DNA from: Undibacterium_A arcticum
GTDB taxonomy: Bacteria; Pseudomonadota; Gammaproteobacteria; Burkholderiales; Burkholderiaceae_D
Assembly: GCF_042660705.1 (NCBI RefSeq)
Contig: NZ_JBHSUQ010000001.1
Reading direction: 5' to 3' (one strand)
DNA length: 64,000 nt
The position numbers and the translations under genes are program-made. This document shows positions 9,641 to 19,002 of the stretch, piece by piece (within the stretch, counting starts at the first letter, position 1; each line of letters opens with the position of its first letter). The notes below the pieces were generated by a model that was given only the letters and a program-made list of their open reading frames with translations, was not told the origin of the DNA and searched no databases.

Positions 9641-10757
9641 TCAACGTAGGATTAGGCCGTTTTTACCCACTACCACCAACTCGACGAAGCGCGAGCCGTC
9701 ATGACTGGTGGCCGAATAGTTGACCGTTACGCCACCCAAATCAGTGTCGTGCATTGCCTCCAGCGCGGCGACCAATTTTTGCCGGCTCGGATTCGGCCCG
9801 GCCCGGCGTAGCCCCTCGGTCAGCAGTTTGGCGGCGACGAAACCTTCCAGCACAGCATACGACGCTGGCGGCGGACTGGGCATCGCTTTCAGCACGCGCT
9901 GGAACTCACGCACCGTGGCCGCGCCGACGTCGCGCGGATACGGCATCACCTGCATCACACCGATGCCGCGTCCCTCTTCGCCCAAGCTCTTAAAGAACTC
10001 ATCCGAGTTGACATTGGACAGCATCAGAAATTGCGGCGGTGCGCCCTTCCGGCGCATCTGTTTGATGAAGTCTGCGCACGCCGATGGCGTACATGCCATC
10101 AGCACCGCCTGCGGGTTGGCCGCGGCGATGGCGGCGACCGCGGCGCTCACGTTCAAATCCTTGCGATCGTATTTCGCGATCGCCAGCGGCTGCAATTGGC
10201 GCGCCTGCAAACTGCGCTCGAAACCGGCCAGGCCATCCTTGCCGAACGAGTCGTCCTGATACAGCACGGCGACCTTCCTGACTTGCAAGGTAGCCAGCGA
10301 TTCGACCATCTTGGCGGCCTCCTGCTGGTAGCTGGCGCGCAGATGGAACAGGTAGGGATTGAATGGCAGATGCAGGGATTGTGCGCCGGAGAATGGGGCC
10401 ACCAGCGCCACTTTCGATTGCAGTAGCAGCGGCAACGCCGCCTCCACCGTCGGCGTGCTGCGATAGCCGAATAAGGCGATCGCGTGGTCTTCCTGCAGTA
10501 ATTTCGGTATTTTTCCTGGTCAAGGTCGGATCGCGCTTATCGTCATAGGATTTCAATTCGATTTGCCGGCCATGCACGCCTCCCTGGCTGTTGAGCCAGC
10601 CGAAGTAAGCCAGCGCGCCTTGCCGGTTTTCGCTGCCGGTGGCCTGGCCCGACAATTCCACCGATTGGCCGACCACCAACTTGTCGGATGGGGCGCGGTC
10701 CTGCGCTTTTGCAAATGCAGCGAATGTGAGTATGATGAAAAAAACGATGCGATCCAT
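9641..10757 (-). pseudogene. Leu/Ile/Val-type ABC binding protein (LivJ-like), frameshifted
   Basis: The N-terminal part (start MDRIVFFIILTF at 10757, signal peptide ending in AKAQ, then LVVGQSVELSG) and the C-terminal part (KLLQEDHAIALFGYR onward, to 9641) are in different frames. Reading four instead of five T at 10510-10514 (plus strand) fuses them into one ~370-residue LivJ-family periplasmic binding protein with the expected QEAAKMVESL and AVLYQDDSFG regions. No liv permease is adjacent, so it is an orphan binding protein. It ends 20 bp before the TctC-like gene and diverges from the two-component genes with 103 bp between starts. Confidence 0.82.
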
Positions 10758-10860
10758 GCCGGCAGTCTCCGTTGATTTATTTTTTGTAGCGCAACCATAC
10801 GCGCCGGTTGCTTTCAAACTCCTTTCATTTCCAACCTTATTTCCAAGTTCGTTTCAAAAA

Positions 10861-11544
10861 ATGCGCATTTTATTGGTTGAAGATCATGTCGAATTGTCAC
10901 ACTGGCTGAGCAAGGCGCTGCAGGATGCGCATTGGTCGGTCGAATGCGCGATGAACGGCGCCGATGCCGACAGCCTGTTGCACACGCAGGAATACGCGCT
11001 GGTGATTCTCGACCTGACCTTGCCGAAAATGGACGGACTGGAAGTCCTGAAGCGCCTGCGCGCGCGCGGCAGCAAGACGCCGGTGCTGATCCTGACTGCG
11101 CGCGGCGGACTGACCGAACGGGTGCAGGGACTGAACCTGGGGGCCGACGATTACCTCGCCAAACCGTTCGAGCTGAGCGAGCTGGAGGCGCGCGTGAAGG
11201 CGTTGCTGCGCCGTACCCGTGGCCATGAAGCAGTGACGCTGACGTGCGGCGCGCTGTCGTTCGATACCGTGTCGCGCCAGTTCCGTTACGGCGCAGCACC
11301 GCTGGCGCTGACCCCGCGCGAATATGCGGTGCTGGAGGTGCTGATTACCCGTGCCGGTCTGGCGGTATCGAAGGAAAAGTTATTCGACGAAGTATTCACG
11401 CTGGCCGATGATGCCAATCCCGACGCGATCGAGATCTACATCCATCGGCTGCGCAAGAAGCTCGATCCCGCGGTCGCCGGCGGCGTGGCCATCACCACGC
11501 TGCGCGGCATCGGGTATCTGTTGCAGGAACGCCATGCCGAATGA
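10861..11544 (+). CDS. OmpR-family response regulator, TctD/QseB type
   Basis: 227 residues. Receiver domain with acidic pair (Glu7, Asp8), phospho-acceptor Asp51 in LVILDLTLPKMDG, and Lys in DYLAKPFEL. A winged-helix output domain follows, with IEIYIHRLRKKLD as the DNA-recognition helix. It is followed 39 bp later by the sensor kinase and is divergent from the LivJ-like binding-protein gene; the 103-bp spacer is the obvious place for its operator. The nearest family relatives control tricarboxylate uptake (TctD) or act as QseB/PmrA. Confidence 0.92.
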   Translation: MRILLVEDHVELSHWLSKALQDAHWSVECAMNGADADSLLHTQEYALVILDLTLPKMDGLEVLKRLRARGSKTPVLILTARGGLTERVQGLNLGADDYLAKPFELSELEARVKALLRRTRGHEAVTLTCGALSFDTVSRQFRYGAAPLALTPREYAVLEVLITRAGLAVSKEKLFDEVFTLADDANPDAIEIYIHRLRKKLDPAVAGGVAITTLRGIGYLLQERHAE

Positions 11545-11583
11545 GCCGGCCAGCGCACGCCGCTGTACCAATTCAAACTCCCC

Positions 11584-13041
11584 ATGACCACCAGTACCGT
11601 TAAACCTCTCGGCAGTTTGCGCGGCCAGCTCATGCGCTGGTTGCTGATTCCACTCGTTTTGCTGGTCGCGCTCGACGCGGTGTCGGTGCACCGCAATGCG
11701 CTCAATGCCGCCGACGTCGCGTACGACCGGTCCCTGCTGGCGTCGACCCGCGCGCTGGCGGAGCGGGTCTCGATCGTCAACGGCAAGGTGGTCGCCGACG
11801 TGCCCTATGTGGCGCTCGACAGTTTCGAGACCGACACGCTGGGACGGATCTATTACAAGGTCACCGGGATCAATGGCGACTTCGTGTCCGGCTACGACGA
11901 CCTGCCCGCGCTGCCGTCCAAGGTGCGGCGCTCGGAAGCGTATCCGGCGCTGGTGTATTTCTACAATGCGACTTACCACGAACAGCCGGTGCGGATCGCC
12001 ACCCTGTACCAGCCGGTGTATGACGATACGATGCGCGGCATCGCGCTGATCCAGGTGGCGGAAACGCTCGACGCCCGCAGTGGCCTGAGCCGCCAGATCC
12101 TGTTCGACACCATGTGGCGCCAGGCCGCGCTGGTGCTGGCGTCGGTACTGCTGGTGTGGTTTGCGGTGCGTTTCGTGTTGCGTCCGTTGATGCAGCTGTG
12201 GCGCAATGTGGAAGCACGGGCGCCGACCGACTTGTCCGATTTCGACCCCAACCTGGTGCACAAGGAAGTGCGGCCGCTGGTGATCGCGATGAACGGCTAT
12301 ATGGCACGGCTGCAGGCATTGATCACCGGGCAGCGGCGCTTCATCGCCGACGCCTCGCATCAGTTGCGCACGCCATTGACGGTGCTGAAAATGCAGGCCG
12401 AACTGGCGCTGCGTGAATTCGAACACGCGCCCAATAATTCGGCGGCGTTGCGCGACATCGTCGAGAACATCGTCAAGACCACCGATGCCACGGTCCATCT
12501 GGCAAACCGCCTGCTGACCTTGGCGCGGGCTGAACATGGCGCGACCGAAGCGGCAATGACCGCATGCTCGCTGACCGATTGCGCGCGCCAGGTCGGGCTG
12601 GAGCTGGCACAGGCGGCAGTCAGGAAAGGCCTCGACCTGTCGCTGGAAGCGGCGCGCGACGTCAAGGTGCACGGCAATCCACTGCAATTGCACGAGCTGC
12701 TGACCAACTTGCTTGACAATGCGATCCGCTACACGCCGCCCAACGGCAAGATCATGCTGCGGGTGCTGACCGAGGATGGCGGCGATGGCGCGGCATTGCT
12801 GCAGGTGGAAGACAGCGGACCAGGCATCGCCGCCGGCGAACGCGAGCGCGTGTTTGCACCGTTCTATCGCGCCGCGTCGGCGCAACAGGCCAACCCGAGC
12901 GGCGCCGGCCTGGGACTTGCCATCGTGCGCGACATCGCCACCGCGCACGGTGCCAGTGTTGAATTGTCCGATGCCGCGCATGGCAGCGGATTGCAGGTGA
13001 CGCTGCGTTTTCCGGCGCACGATAGCGCCGCTTCAGCTTGA
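11584..13041 (+). CDS. sensor histidine kinase, TctE/QseC type
   Basis: 485 residues. Two transmembrane helices (about 18-36 and 180-200) enclose a ~145-residue periplasmic 2CSK_N-type sensor domain. A HAMP-like linker, the H-box FIADASHQLRTPL (His259), the N-box NLLDNAIRYTPP, G1 DSGPGI and G2 GAGLGLAIV follow. TctE-type kinases can sense ligand through a periplasmic binding protein; two orphan binding proteins (TctC-like, LivJ-like) sit beside this pair. Confidence 0.92.
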   Translation: MTTSTVKPLGSLRGQLMRWLLIPLVLLVALDAVSVHRNALNAADVAYDRSLLASTRALAERVSIVNGKVVADVPYVALDSFETDTLGRIYYKVTGINGDFVSGYDDLPALPSKVRRSEAYPALVYFYNATYHEQPVRIATLYQPVYDDTMRGIALIQVAETLDARSGLSRQILFDTMWRQAALVLASVLLVWFAVRFVLRPLMQLWRNVEARAPTDLSDFDPNLVHKEVRPLVIAMNGYMARLQALITGQRRFIADASHQLRTPLTVLKMQAELALREFEHAPNNSAALRDIVENIVKTTDATVHLANRLLTLARAEHGATEAAMTACSLTDCARQVGLELAQAAVRKGLDLSLEAARDVKVHGNPLQLHELLTNLLDNAIRYTPPNGKIMLRVLTEDGGDGAALLQVEDSGPGIAAGERERVFAPFYRAASAQQANPSGAGLGLAIVRDIATAHGASVELSDAAHGSGLQVTLRFPAHDSAASA

Positions 13042-13270
13042 CCTGGACATACAAAAGCCAAACCGAGAGCGGTAACCACCGCTTCCGCTGCCAGTGGCTG
13101 CGCGCCTGGCGGGCATCCTTAGCTAGTTTGTCGAAAACCTTTCCACCTTCCTGCCGGGCCTTGGCGCAAGCTCCCAAGCCCGCTTGCCAAATTCGATGGG
13201 CTGATGCGCGTACTGCATCTGCCAGTGTCTTGTCGTCTGGTGTCGCCTCTCTTTTCAGTTGCTTGAGCAT
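13042..13270 (-). pseudogene. N-terminal remnant of a phasin (polyhydroxyalkanoate granule protein)
   Basis: A strong ribosome site (AGAGG) precedes an ATG at 13270, and the first ~55 residues contain SAHRIWQAGLGACAKARQEGG KVFDKL, the N-terminal region of PhaI/PhaF-type phasins. After about KLAKDARQAR the similarity ends, and the frame continues only as an antisense shadow of the kinase gene. The long coiled-coil C-terminal part of phasins is absent. I read this as a truncated remnant, though a short functional protein is possible. A PHB-linked gene (3HB-oligomer hydrolase) exists elsewhere in the window. Confidence 0.45.
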
Positions 13271-13562
13271 GATGTTCCTCTTGTGACGCCGCTTAAACAG
13301 TCGTGATAGCCGATGTCATCAGGGCAGATAGTCTGAACAGACGATGAATTCTAAAAGGTAATGCCGCTACTCTCGATGTGGATGTTGGCATGATGCCGAC
13401 ACCTGAACTGGTTGGTTGGCTGGTCCTGTTCCAACTGGTTGATGTTGGGGGGAGACGCATGATCGATCACGGTCATGAGCCCGTGATATTTCATCGCTAC
13501 ATTTCGGTCGGCCCAACTTTTAGCTAAGTTGAACGGACTTAAATTGCACAGAAAGATAAAAA

Positions 13563-14615
13563 ATGAAAATGAAAAAAATAGTGAAATGCTTGATGGCTGT
13601 GGCACTTGTTTCGAGCGCCGCATCTTCGTCCTACGCGTTGAATATCGTCGTCACTAACGACGATGGTACAGAATCGTCAACCGTACATGCGCTGTATCAA
13701 CGCCTGACGGCTGCAGGCCATAAGGTGATCATCTCTTCGGAGGTCTGTGATAACAGTGGTAAAGGCGGTGGCCTGGATTTTTTGCGTCCGATCGGCCCGT
13801 TGTCGGCGACTAACTGTGGCGCCACTCCCAGTCGCGGCGGCGTGTTGAGCGCTGGTGCGGCCGGTATCGGTACCTTGCCGGGCATGCCCTATGCGTATTA
13901 CGTCAATAGCACGCCAGTGGCAGCGACCTTGTATGGGATTGATATCGCGTCGAAAACTGCGTTCGGACAAGTGCCCGACCTGGTCATTTCCGGCCCGAAT
14001 TACGGCAACAATACCGGTCTCGTCAATAATGGTTCCGGTACCGTCAATGCGGCGCTGATCGCGATCAATCGCGGGATTCCAGCGCTTGCCGTCAGCGCGG
14101 CACAACCACAAAGCTATAAGCCATTCAATCAACTGGTCGATGGCGATCCTGAGTATGAAGTGGCGGATGTCGTCGTCAGGCTGGTCGGTGAGTTGGAAAG
14201 GCGTAAGGCGGTGGCTGGTGGCAGCTTGTTGCCGCAAGGGGTCGGTTTGAATGTCAACCTGCCAAAGTTTACAAAAGGCGCCGCGTCATCTTTGCCGGTT
14301 AAATTCAGCAAGCTCGGCTTGGCTACCATCGCGCTGCCGTATTTCGTCGAAGATCTGTCGAAAGACCCGGTAGCCCAGGGCTATTTGGCCAAGGCATTTC
14401 CGAACGGTATTCCTGCCTATCCTGGCGTGACGCTGGTGATCAATCCGGCGCCTGTGCCTGCCGGGCTGGCATACATCCAGGATACTGATCCCAATTCAGA
14501 GCAAAATGTCGTGAATTCTGGAACGATTGCCGTGTCAGTGATGCAGGGGACGCATCAGGCTTCCCGCGCTCAGGAAGCGGCATTGCGTGCCAAGCTGATC
14601 AATTTTGTCAAGTGA
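13563..14615 (+). CDS. exported SurE-like 5'/3'-nucleotidase
   Basis: 350 residues. An N-terminal signal peptide (ending SSSYA) precedes NIVVTNDDG, the metal-binding start of SurE with Asp33-Asp34. The second SurE signature, SGPNYGNNTG, follows near residue 140. Cytoplasmic SurE is ~250 residues; the extra length here is C-terminal (a variable domain up to residue 350). It is probably a periplasmic or secreted acid phosphatase or nucleotidase. Third-codon GC is visibly lower than in neighbours, and the gene begins after a ~290 bp region without genes. It is followed 7 bp later by a lipoprotein gene. Confidence 0.8.
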   Translation: MKMKKIVKCLMAVALVSSAASSSYALNIVVTNDDGTESSTVHALYQRLTAAGHKVIISSEVCDNSGKGGGLDFLRPIGPLSATNCGATPSRGGVLSAGAAGIGTLPGMPYAYYVNSTPVAATLYGIDIASKTAFGQVPDLVISGPNYGNNTGLVNNGSGTVNAALIAINRGIPALAVSAAQPQSYKPFNQLVDGDPEYEVADVVVRLVGELERRKAVAGGSLLPQGVGLNVNLPKFTKGAASSLPVKFSKLGLATIALPYFVEDLSKDPVAQGYLAKAFPNGIPAYPGVTLVINPAPVPAGLAYIQDTDPNSEQNVVNSGTIAVSVMQGTHQASRAQEAALRAKLINFVK

Positions 14616-14622
14616 GGCGGCC

Positions 14623-15273
14623 ATGAAATCAATTTTTTCATGGGCGGTACTGCTTGCCAGCGTGTTGCTGACCGCATGTTCGGGCGACTCGTCGTTGCCA
14701 GCATCGAATGCTACCCTCACAACCAAGCCTGGCGTCGGCCTTGCTAGCTCGTTTTCGGTGAGCGGTGATCCGGCGGGTAATTTTGGGGAGTCATTTGTCG
14801 GGCCAGATGGCAATGGTTTCATCGTTGTCTCGCCAACAGATAATCAGCCCGCGCAAGCCCTCTATCGGATCAGCAACGAGACGACACAACGCGTGCCAGG
14901 CGGTTTGTCCAGTCCGGTATCGTTTGATGCCACCAGTACCGCGCCAATTCAGACTACACCTATCACGTTGGCACAAATTGTCGGGACCTATACGATCGTG
15001 ATTGATGGCGTGCCAACCGATTTCCAAATCGCACACGATGGCACCGTCTCGACACCGACCTCTGCTTGCAAGCTGAGGGGAGGATTGGGTGTCCCGACCG
15101 GAATTGTAGGCACGGTGCCCTTTGCATTCACGATGTCCGGGTGCACAAAATCCGGGGCGTTCAACGGTTATCTGATCAGTGCAACCGATTACAAACCCAG
15201 CTCCTTCAGGCTTGTCGCTGAAAACGGCACATCCATCATTGATGCTTTCGCATACAAGGACGTAACACCGTAA
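14623..15273 (+). CDS. lipoprotein of unknown function
   Basis: 216 residues. A signal peptide with lipobox LLTAC (Cys19) indicates lipid modification. The rest is Ser/Thr-rich with several short beta-like stretches and two Cys at about 150 and 175; no family is recognised. The ATG at 14623 is chosen over an in-frame TTG at 14605 because a GAGGCGG ribosome site stands just before it. It starts 7 bp after the SurE-like gene and shares its lower GC, so the two probably form one transferred unit (inference). Confidence 0.7.
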   Translation: MKSIFSWAVLLASVLLTACSGDSSLPASNATLTTKPGVGLASSFSVSGDPAGNFGESFVGPDGNGFIVVSPTDNQPAQALYRISNETTQRVPGGLSSPVSFDATSTAPIQTTPITLAQIVGTYTIVIDGVPTDFQIAHDGTVSTPTSACKLRGGLGVPTGIVGTVPFAFTMSGCTKSGAFNGYLISATDYKPSSFRLVAENGTSIIDAFAYKDVTP

Positions 15274-15324
15274 GCGTGCAAGACTAATTGTTGCCAGGAT
15301 TTTTTGCTGCTCCTGCACAGAAAT

Positions 15325-15348
15325 CCGCATCGTTCAACATCGATGCGG
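15325..15348 (+). terminator. terminator of the SurE-lipoprotein unit
   Basis: An 8-bp perfect stem CCGCATCG / CGATGCGG with an 8-nt loop lies 52 bp after the lipoprotein stop; T-rich sequence follows from about 15358. The rest of the 15274-15670 gap shows no convincing gene. Confidence 0.55.
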
Positions 15349-15670
15349 AGTTCTCGTGATTTTGTTTTGCTTCTTCTCGTCGGTCGTCCGAGCGATATCC
15401 GCGATGCAATCCCAGATTGGGTTGCCAGGTATGTCCTGCGTCGTCTTGCTGCGTTTGGACGTTGCTGATTAAATTTTGCTCAAAGACAGAGGCCTTCAGC
15501 GCTATGAATTCAGCGCGCCGACCTGTTGCTTTCAATGGGTATCGGCATAAAGTATGCGGTTTGCGCATATTTGTTAAAGGCGCTCTGAAAGTACATGTGC
15601 GCGCCGTTCAGCAGCGAGCTCATTGCAAACCCTGGCAATGAGTGGGTGTGTGTACGTGAATGCCTAACGT

Positions 15671-16678
15671 TTACCGCACACCGGCGTCATGCGCCTGCTC
15701 ATCCGCATGGTAGCTGGAGCGCACCATCGCCCCGACTGCGGCGTGGATAAAGCCCATCTTGTACGCTTCTGTTTCAAACATCTTGAAGGTGTCCGGGTGC
15801 ACGTAGCGTCGCACCGGCAGGTGATGCCCGCTCGGCGCCAGATACTGGCCGATGGTCAGCATGTCGACGTCGTGCGCGCGCAGGTCGCGCATCACTTGCA
15901 GGATTTCTTCGTCGGTTTCGCCGAGGCCGACCATGATGCCGGACTTGGTCGGGGTGTCGGGATGCTGGGCCTTGAAACGCTTCAGCAGGTTCAACGAGTA
16001 TTCGTAATCGGAACCGGGGCGCGCTTCCTTGTACAGGCGCGGCGCGGTCTCTAAATTGTGGTTCATCACGTCGGGTGGCGCGCTATTGAGGATTTCCAGC
16101 GCGCGGTCCATGCGGCCGCGGAAGTCCGGCGTCAGGATTTCAATCCTTGTGTTCGGCGACAGTTCGCGGATGCGGCGGATGCATTTGACAAAATGGCCGG
16201 CGCCGCCGTCGCGCAGGTCATCGCGGTCGACCGAGGTGATCACCACGTATTTGAGCTTGAGTGCGGCGATGGTCTTGGCCAGGTTTTCCGGCTCGTTGAC
16301 GTCGAGCGGGTCGGGCCGGCCGTGGCCGACGTCGCAGAACGGGCAGCGCCGGGTGCATTTGTCGCCCATGATCATGAAGGTCGCGGTGCCCTTGCCGAAG
16401 CATTCGCCGATGTTCGGGCAGCTCGCTTCTTCGCACACCGTCACCAGGTTGTTGGCGCGCAGGATGTCCTTGATCTCATAGAAACGGGTGGTCGGCGACG
16501 CCGCCTTGACGCGGATCCAGTCCGGCTTAGCCAGCTTTTCAAACGGGATGATCTTGATCGGGATGCGGGCGGTCTTGCTGGCGCCTTTTTGCTTGTCGCT
16601 GGCGTTGTAGGCCGGCGCGGTGTCGGCAGTGGCGGTGGAGATGGCGATGGTCGATTCTGGCGTGCTGTCGGTTGTCAT
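15671..16678 (-). CDS. lipA: lipoyl synthase
   Basis: 335 residues. Radical-SAM enzyme that inserts two sulfurs into the octanoyl chain on E2 subunits. The auxiliary cluster motif CEEASCPNIGEC and the radical-SAM motif CTRRCPFC are both complete, as is the C-terminal RSSYHADE region that supplies the third-ligand Ser. The N-terminal ~40 residues are a low-complexity Ala/Thr/Ser extension common in Burkholderiales LipA. It lies 13 bp downstream of lipB and is the last gene of the dacC-dat-ybeD-lipB-lipA cluster. Confidence 0.97.
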   Translation of the reverse strand: MTTDSTPESTIAISTATADTAPAYNASDKQKGASKTARIPIKIIPFEKLAKPDWIRVKAASPTTRFYEIKDILRANNLVTVCEEASCPNIGECFGKGTATFMIMGDKCTRRCPFCDVGHGRPDPLDVNEPENLAKTIAALKLKYVVITSVDRDDLRDGGAGHFVKCIRRIRELSPNTRIEILTPDFRGRMDRALEILNSAPPDVMNHNLETAPRLYKEARPGSDYEYSLNLLKRFKAQHPDTPTKSGIMVGLGETDEEILQVMRDLRAHDVDMLTIGQYLAPSGHHLPVRRYVHPDTFKMFETEAYKMGFIHAAVGAMVRSSYHADEQAHDAGVR

Positions 16679-16691
16679 GATGTCGCTTGGG

Positions 16692-17444
16692 CTATCGGTG
16701 TGTTACCGGTTCTGGGTTGGCGGTCGGTGTTCGGGCTGCCGGGTTCGGTGGATTGTTGCCAAGTTGCAATTGCAGCTGGTGAGCAAGCGCTAACTGTACC
16801 TCTGCCACAGTCGCAGCAACGCCCAGCGTCTTCATGTCGACCGTGGCCAGTCCCTCGTAACCACAGGGATTGATCCAGTCGAACGGCTGCAGGTCCATCG
16901 CGACATTGAGCGCGACGCCGTGGTAGGTGCAGCCATTGCCGCGTATCTTGATGCCGAGCGCCGCGATTTTTGCGCCTTGCCACTGGCCGTTGGCGACCTC
17001 ATTGCCAACGCTATTGGCAACCGCATTGGCGGCCACATAGATGCCCGGCGCGCCGCTCTTGCGTTCACCGGCCAGATTATACCCGGCCAGGGTGTCGATC
17101 ACCGCCTGCTCGATTTTGTGCACGAATTCGCGTGCCAGCAGGCGCGCAGCGCGGCTGCGGCGGCGCAGGTCGAGCAGCAGGTAAATCACGACCTGACCGG
17201 GGCCGTGGTAGGTGACCTCGCCGCCGCGGTCGGTTTGCACTACCGGGATCGCATGCGGCGCCAGCACATGCGCGGGATCGGCGCCGAGACCGAGCGTGAA
17301 CACCGGCGGATGCTCGACCAGCCACAACTCGTCCGGCGACGCCGCGCTGCGGGCATCGGTGAATGCGCGCATCGCGTCGAAGGTCGCCTGATAGTCGGCG
17401 CGACCGAGCTGGCGGATGATGGGCGGGGCAGACATGACGGTCAT
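16692..17444 (-). CDS. lipB: octanoyl-[acyl carrier protein]:protein N-octanoyltransferase
   Basis: 250 residues. Contains HPPVFTLGLG, RGGEVTYHGPGQ, the acyl-Lys region AKIAALGIKIRGN and the nucleophile Cys in INPCGYEGL. It transfers octanoate from ACP to lipoyl domains, feeding LipA just downstream. About 40 bp before its ATG lies one copy of the dispersed GGGAGTAT element, with a TATATT box in -10 position. A C-terminal tail of about 20 residues is rich in Pro and Asn. Confidence 0.95.
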   Translation of the reverse strand: MTVMSAPPIIRQLGRADYQATFDAMRAFTDARSAASPDELWLVEHPPVFTLGLGADPAHVLAPHAIPVVQTDRGGEVTYHGPGQVVIYLLLDLRRRSRAARLLAREFVHKIEQAVIDTLAGYNLAGERKSGAPGIYVAANAVANSVGNEVANGQWQGAKIAALGIKIRGNGCTYHGVALNVAMDLQPFDWINPCGYEGLATVDMKTLGVAATVAEVQLALAHQLQLQLGNNPPNPAARTPTANPEPVTHR

Positions 17445-17479
17445 CGGATGAATGTGCAGTACAGTCGCGACTCGACAGG

Positions 17480-17556
17480 AAAAATATACTGGGCGGTGTA
17501 TTTTTGAGGCCCGTTTGAATCCGGGCGGGTTACTGGCTATTTTAGCTTATACTCCC
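17480..17556 (-). repeat. dispersed GGGAGTAT element, copy S1 (upstream of lipB)
   Basis: Read on the minus strand it starts GGGAGTATAAGCTAAAATAG, contains a GCCCG...CGGGC hairpin, and ends in AATACACCGCCCAGTATATT. The end supplies a -10-like TATATT (17483-17488) 38 bp before the lipB ATG. Related copies are at 49540-49614, 60445-60520 and, weaker, 52021-52085. Confidence 0.65.
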
Positions 17557-17603
17557 ACGCCGCGTGCTCGTCGCCTTTTCGTTCGGCGCGCGCAGCGGCG
17601 GGA

Positions 17604-17891
17604 TTACAGCACCACCTTGACCATCGGATGCGCGGACAGCGCGCGGTACAGGTTGTCGAGCTGTTCGCGGCTGGTGGCGCGCACGGTGACGGTCAGGCCG
17701 ATGTAGGCGCCTTTCGACGATGGCCGCATTTCCATCTTGCCGGCGTGAAATTCCGGATCATGCAGGACGATCACCTCGACCATCGTCTGCGCAAATGCTT
17801 CATGGGTGGGGCCCATGATCTTGATCGGAAAATCGCAGGGGTATTCGATCAGGCTGTCGGCAGGTTTGTTGCTGTCCATCAAAAACTCCAT
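17604..17891 (-). CDS. DUF493/YbeD family protein
   Basis: 95 residues. The sequence YPCDFPIKIMG, VTVRATSREQLDNLYRAL and HPMVKVVL at the C-terminus match the small YbeD (UPF0250) family, an ACT-like fold of unknown function nearly always found beside lipB. Two Met (residues 1 and 5) could start it. The 159-bp spacer to lipB carries the dispersed element S1. Confidence 0.92.
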   Translation of the reverse strand: MEFLMDSNKPADSLIEYPCDFPIKIMGPTHEAFAQTMVEVIVLHDPEFHAGKMEMRPSSKGAYIGLTVTVRATSREQLDNLYRALSAHPMVKVVL

Positions 17892-17936
17892 TCAGGTGGC
17901 CGCGACCGGTGCAGGGCCAAGAACCAGGGCCGGCCG

Positions 17937-18791
17937 TCAGCCGGCTTGCTCCGCCTTGGCCTGTTGATAGGCCGCGTATAACTGTTCATATATAGGGCCG
18001 GGTTGGCCGTTTCCAATAGCCTGGCCATCGATGCTGACCACCGGCAATACTTCCTTGGTGGCCGACGACAGCAGCACCTCGTCGGCGCCAAACACTTCGG
18101 CGCGCGTGATGCGGCGCGGCTCGAACGGGATCGCGCCGGCGGCGCACAATTCCTCGATCAGGCTGTAGCGGATGCCTTCCAGGATCAGGTTGTCCCTGGG
18201 CGGCGCCATCAGCTTGCCGTTCTTCACGATCCAGACATTGGACGCCGATGCCTCGGTCAGGTAGCCGTCGCGGAACTGGATCGCTTCCAATGCCTCGTTC
18301 TCGGACGCATACTGCGCCGCCAGCACATTGCCCAGCAGCGAGATCGACTTGATTTCGCAGCGCAGCCAGCGCTTGTCTTCCATCGAGACGCAGGCCACGC
18401 CAGTGGCGCGCACCGCGTCCGACGGCAGCACGATCGGGTTGGTCATGATGAACACGGTCGGCGTGGTATCGGCCGGAAACGCGTGCGCGCGTTTGGCAAC
18501 ACCGCGCGTGACTTGCAGATACACCATCTGGTCGTCGGCCTCGTCTGCGTCCATCACTTGCCGGATCAGCGCGAACCATTGTTCCCGGCTATGCGGATTG
18601 GTGATGCCGATCGCCTGCAGGCTGCGGAACAGCCGCGCCAGATGCTGTTCGGCCCGAAACATCTTGCGCCCATAGACCGGGATCACCTCATAGACGCCGT
18701 CGCCGAAGATGAAGCCGCGGTCGAGCACCGGGATCTTCGCTTCGGAGATGGGCGTCAGATTGCCGTTCAGATAGACGAGTGGTTCTTGCAT
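17937..18791 (-). CDS. dat: PLP fold-type IV aminotransferase (D-amino acid aminotransferase)
   Basis: 284 residues. VLDRGFIFGDGVYEV near the N-terminus, the catalytic Lys in LRCEIKSISLLGN, and the phosphate-binding YLTEASASNVWIV are family IV hallmarks; LDRGFxFGDGVYE is typical of D-amino acid (Dat) rather than branched-chain members. The enzyme links D-alanine and D-glutamate, fitting its place beside the D-Ala-D-Ala carboxypeptidase gene. The start at 18791 (MQEPLVYLNG) is chosen because the family begins there. Confidence 0.9.
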   Translation of the reverse strand: MQEPLVYLNGNLTPISEAKIPVLDRGFIFGDGVYEVIPVYGRKMFRAEQHLARLFRSLQAIGITNPHSREQWFALIRQVMDADEADDQMVYLQVTRGVAKRAHAFPADTTPTVFIMTNPIVLPSDAVRATGVACVSMEDKRWLRCEIKSISLLGNVLAAQYASENEALEAIQFRDGYLTEASASNVWIVKNGKLMAPPRDNLILEGIRYSLIEELCAAGAIPFEPRRITRAEVFGADEVLLSSATKEVLPVVSIDGQAIGNGQPGPIYEQLYAAYQQAKAEQAG

Positions 18792-19002
18792 GGCGGATTC
18801 CTGCGAAGGTAAGAAACTGGGCGCTGAACAAGAGGCATCAGCTGGATGCACAATTCTTGCACAGAGCGCGGCGGCCGGTTATGCAAATAAAGCATGCGCA
18901 CTGCAGCGATCTTCAGCAACATGCACTATGGCGGCGTACCGGCGGGGCTCGAAACGGCACAGGCCGGCATGGCCGGCCTGTGCAGACTTGCCACCCGCGC
19001 AA

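Noticed and set aside
15284..15568. 94-codon minus-strand frame in the gap before lipA
   Set aside because: No ribosome site, no recognisable pattern, and it spans the terminator hairpin at 15325-15348.
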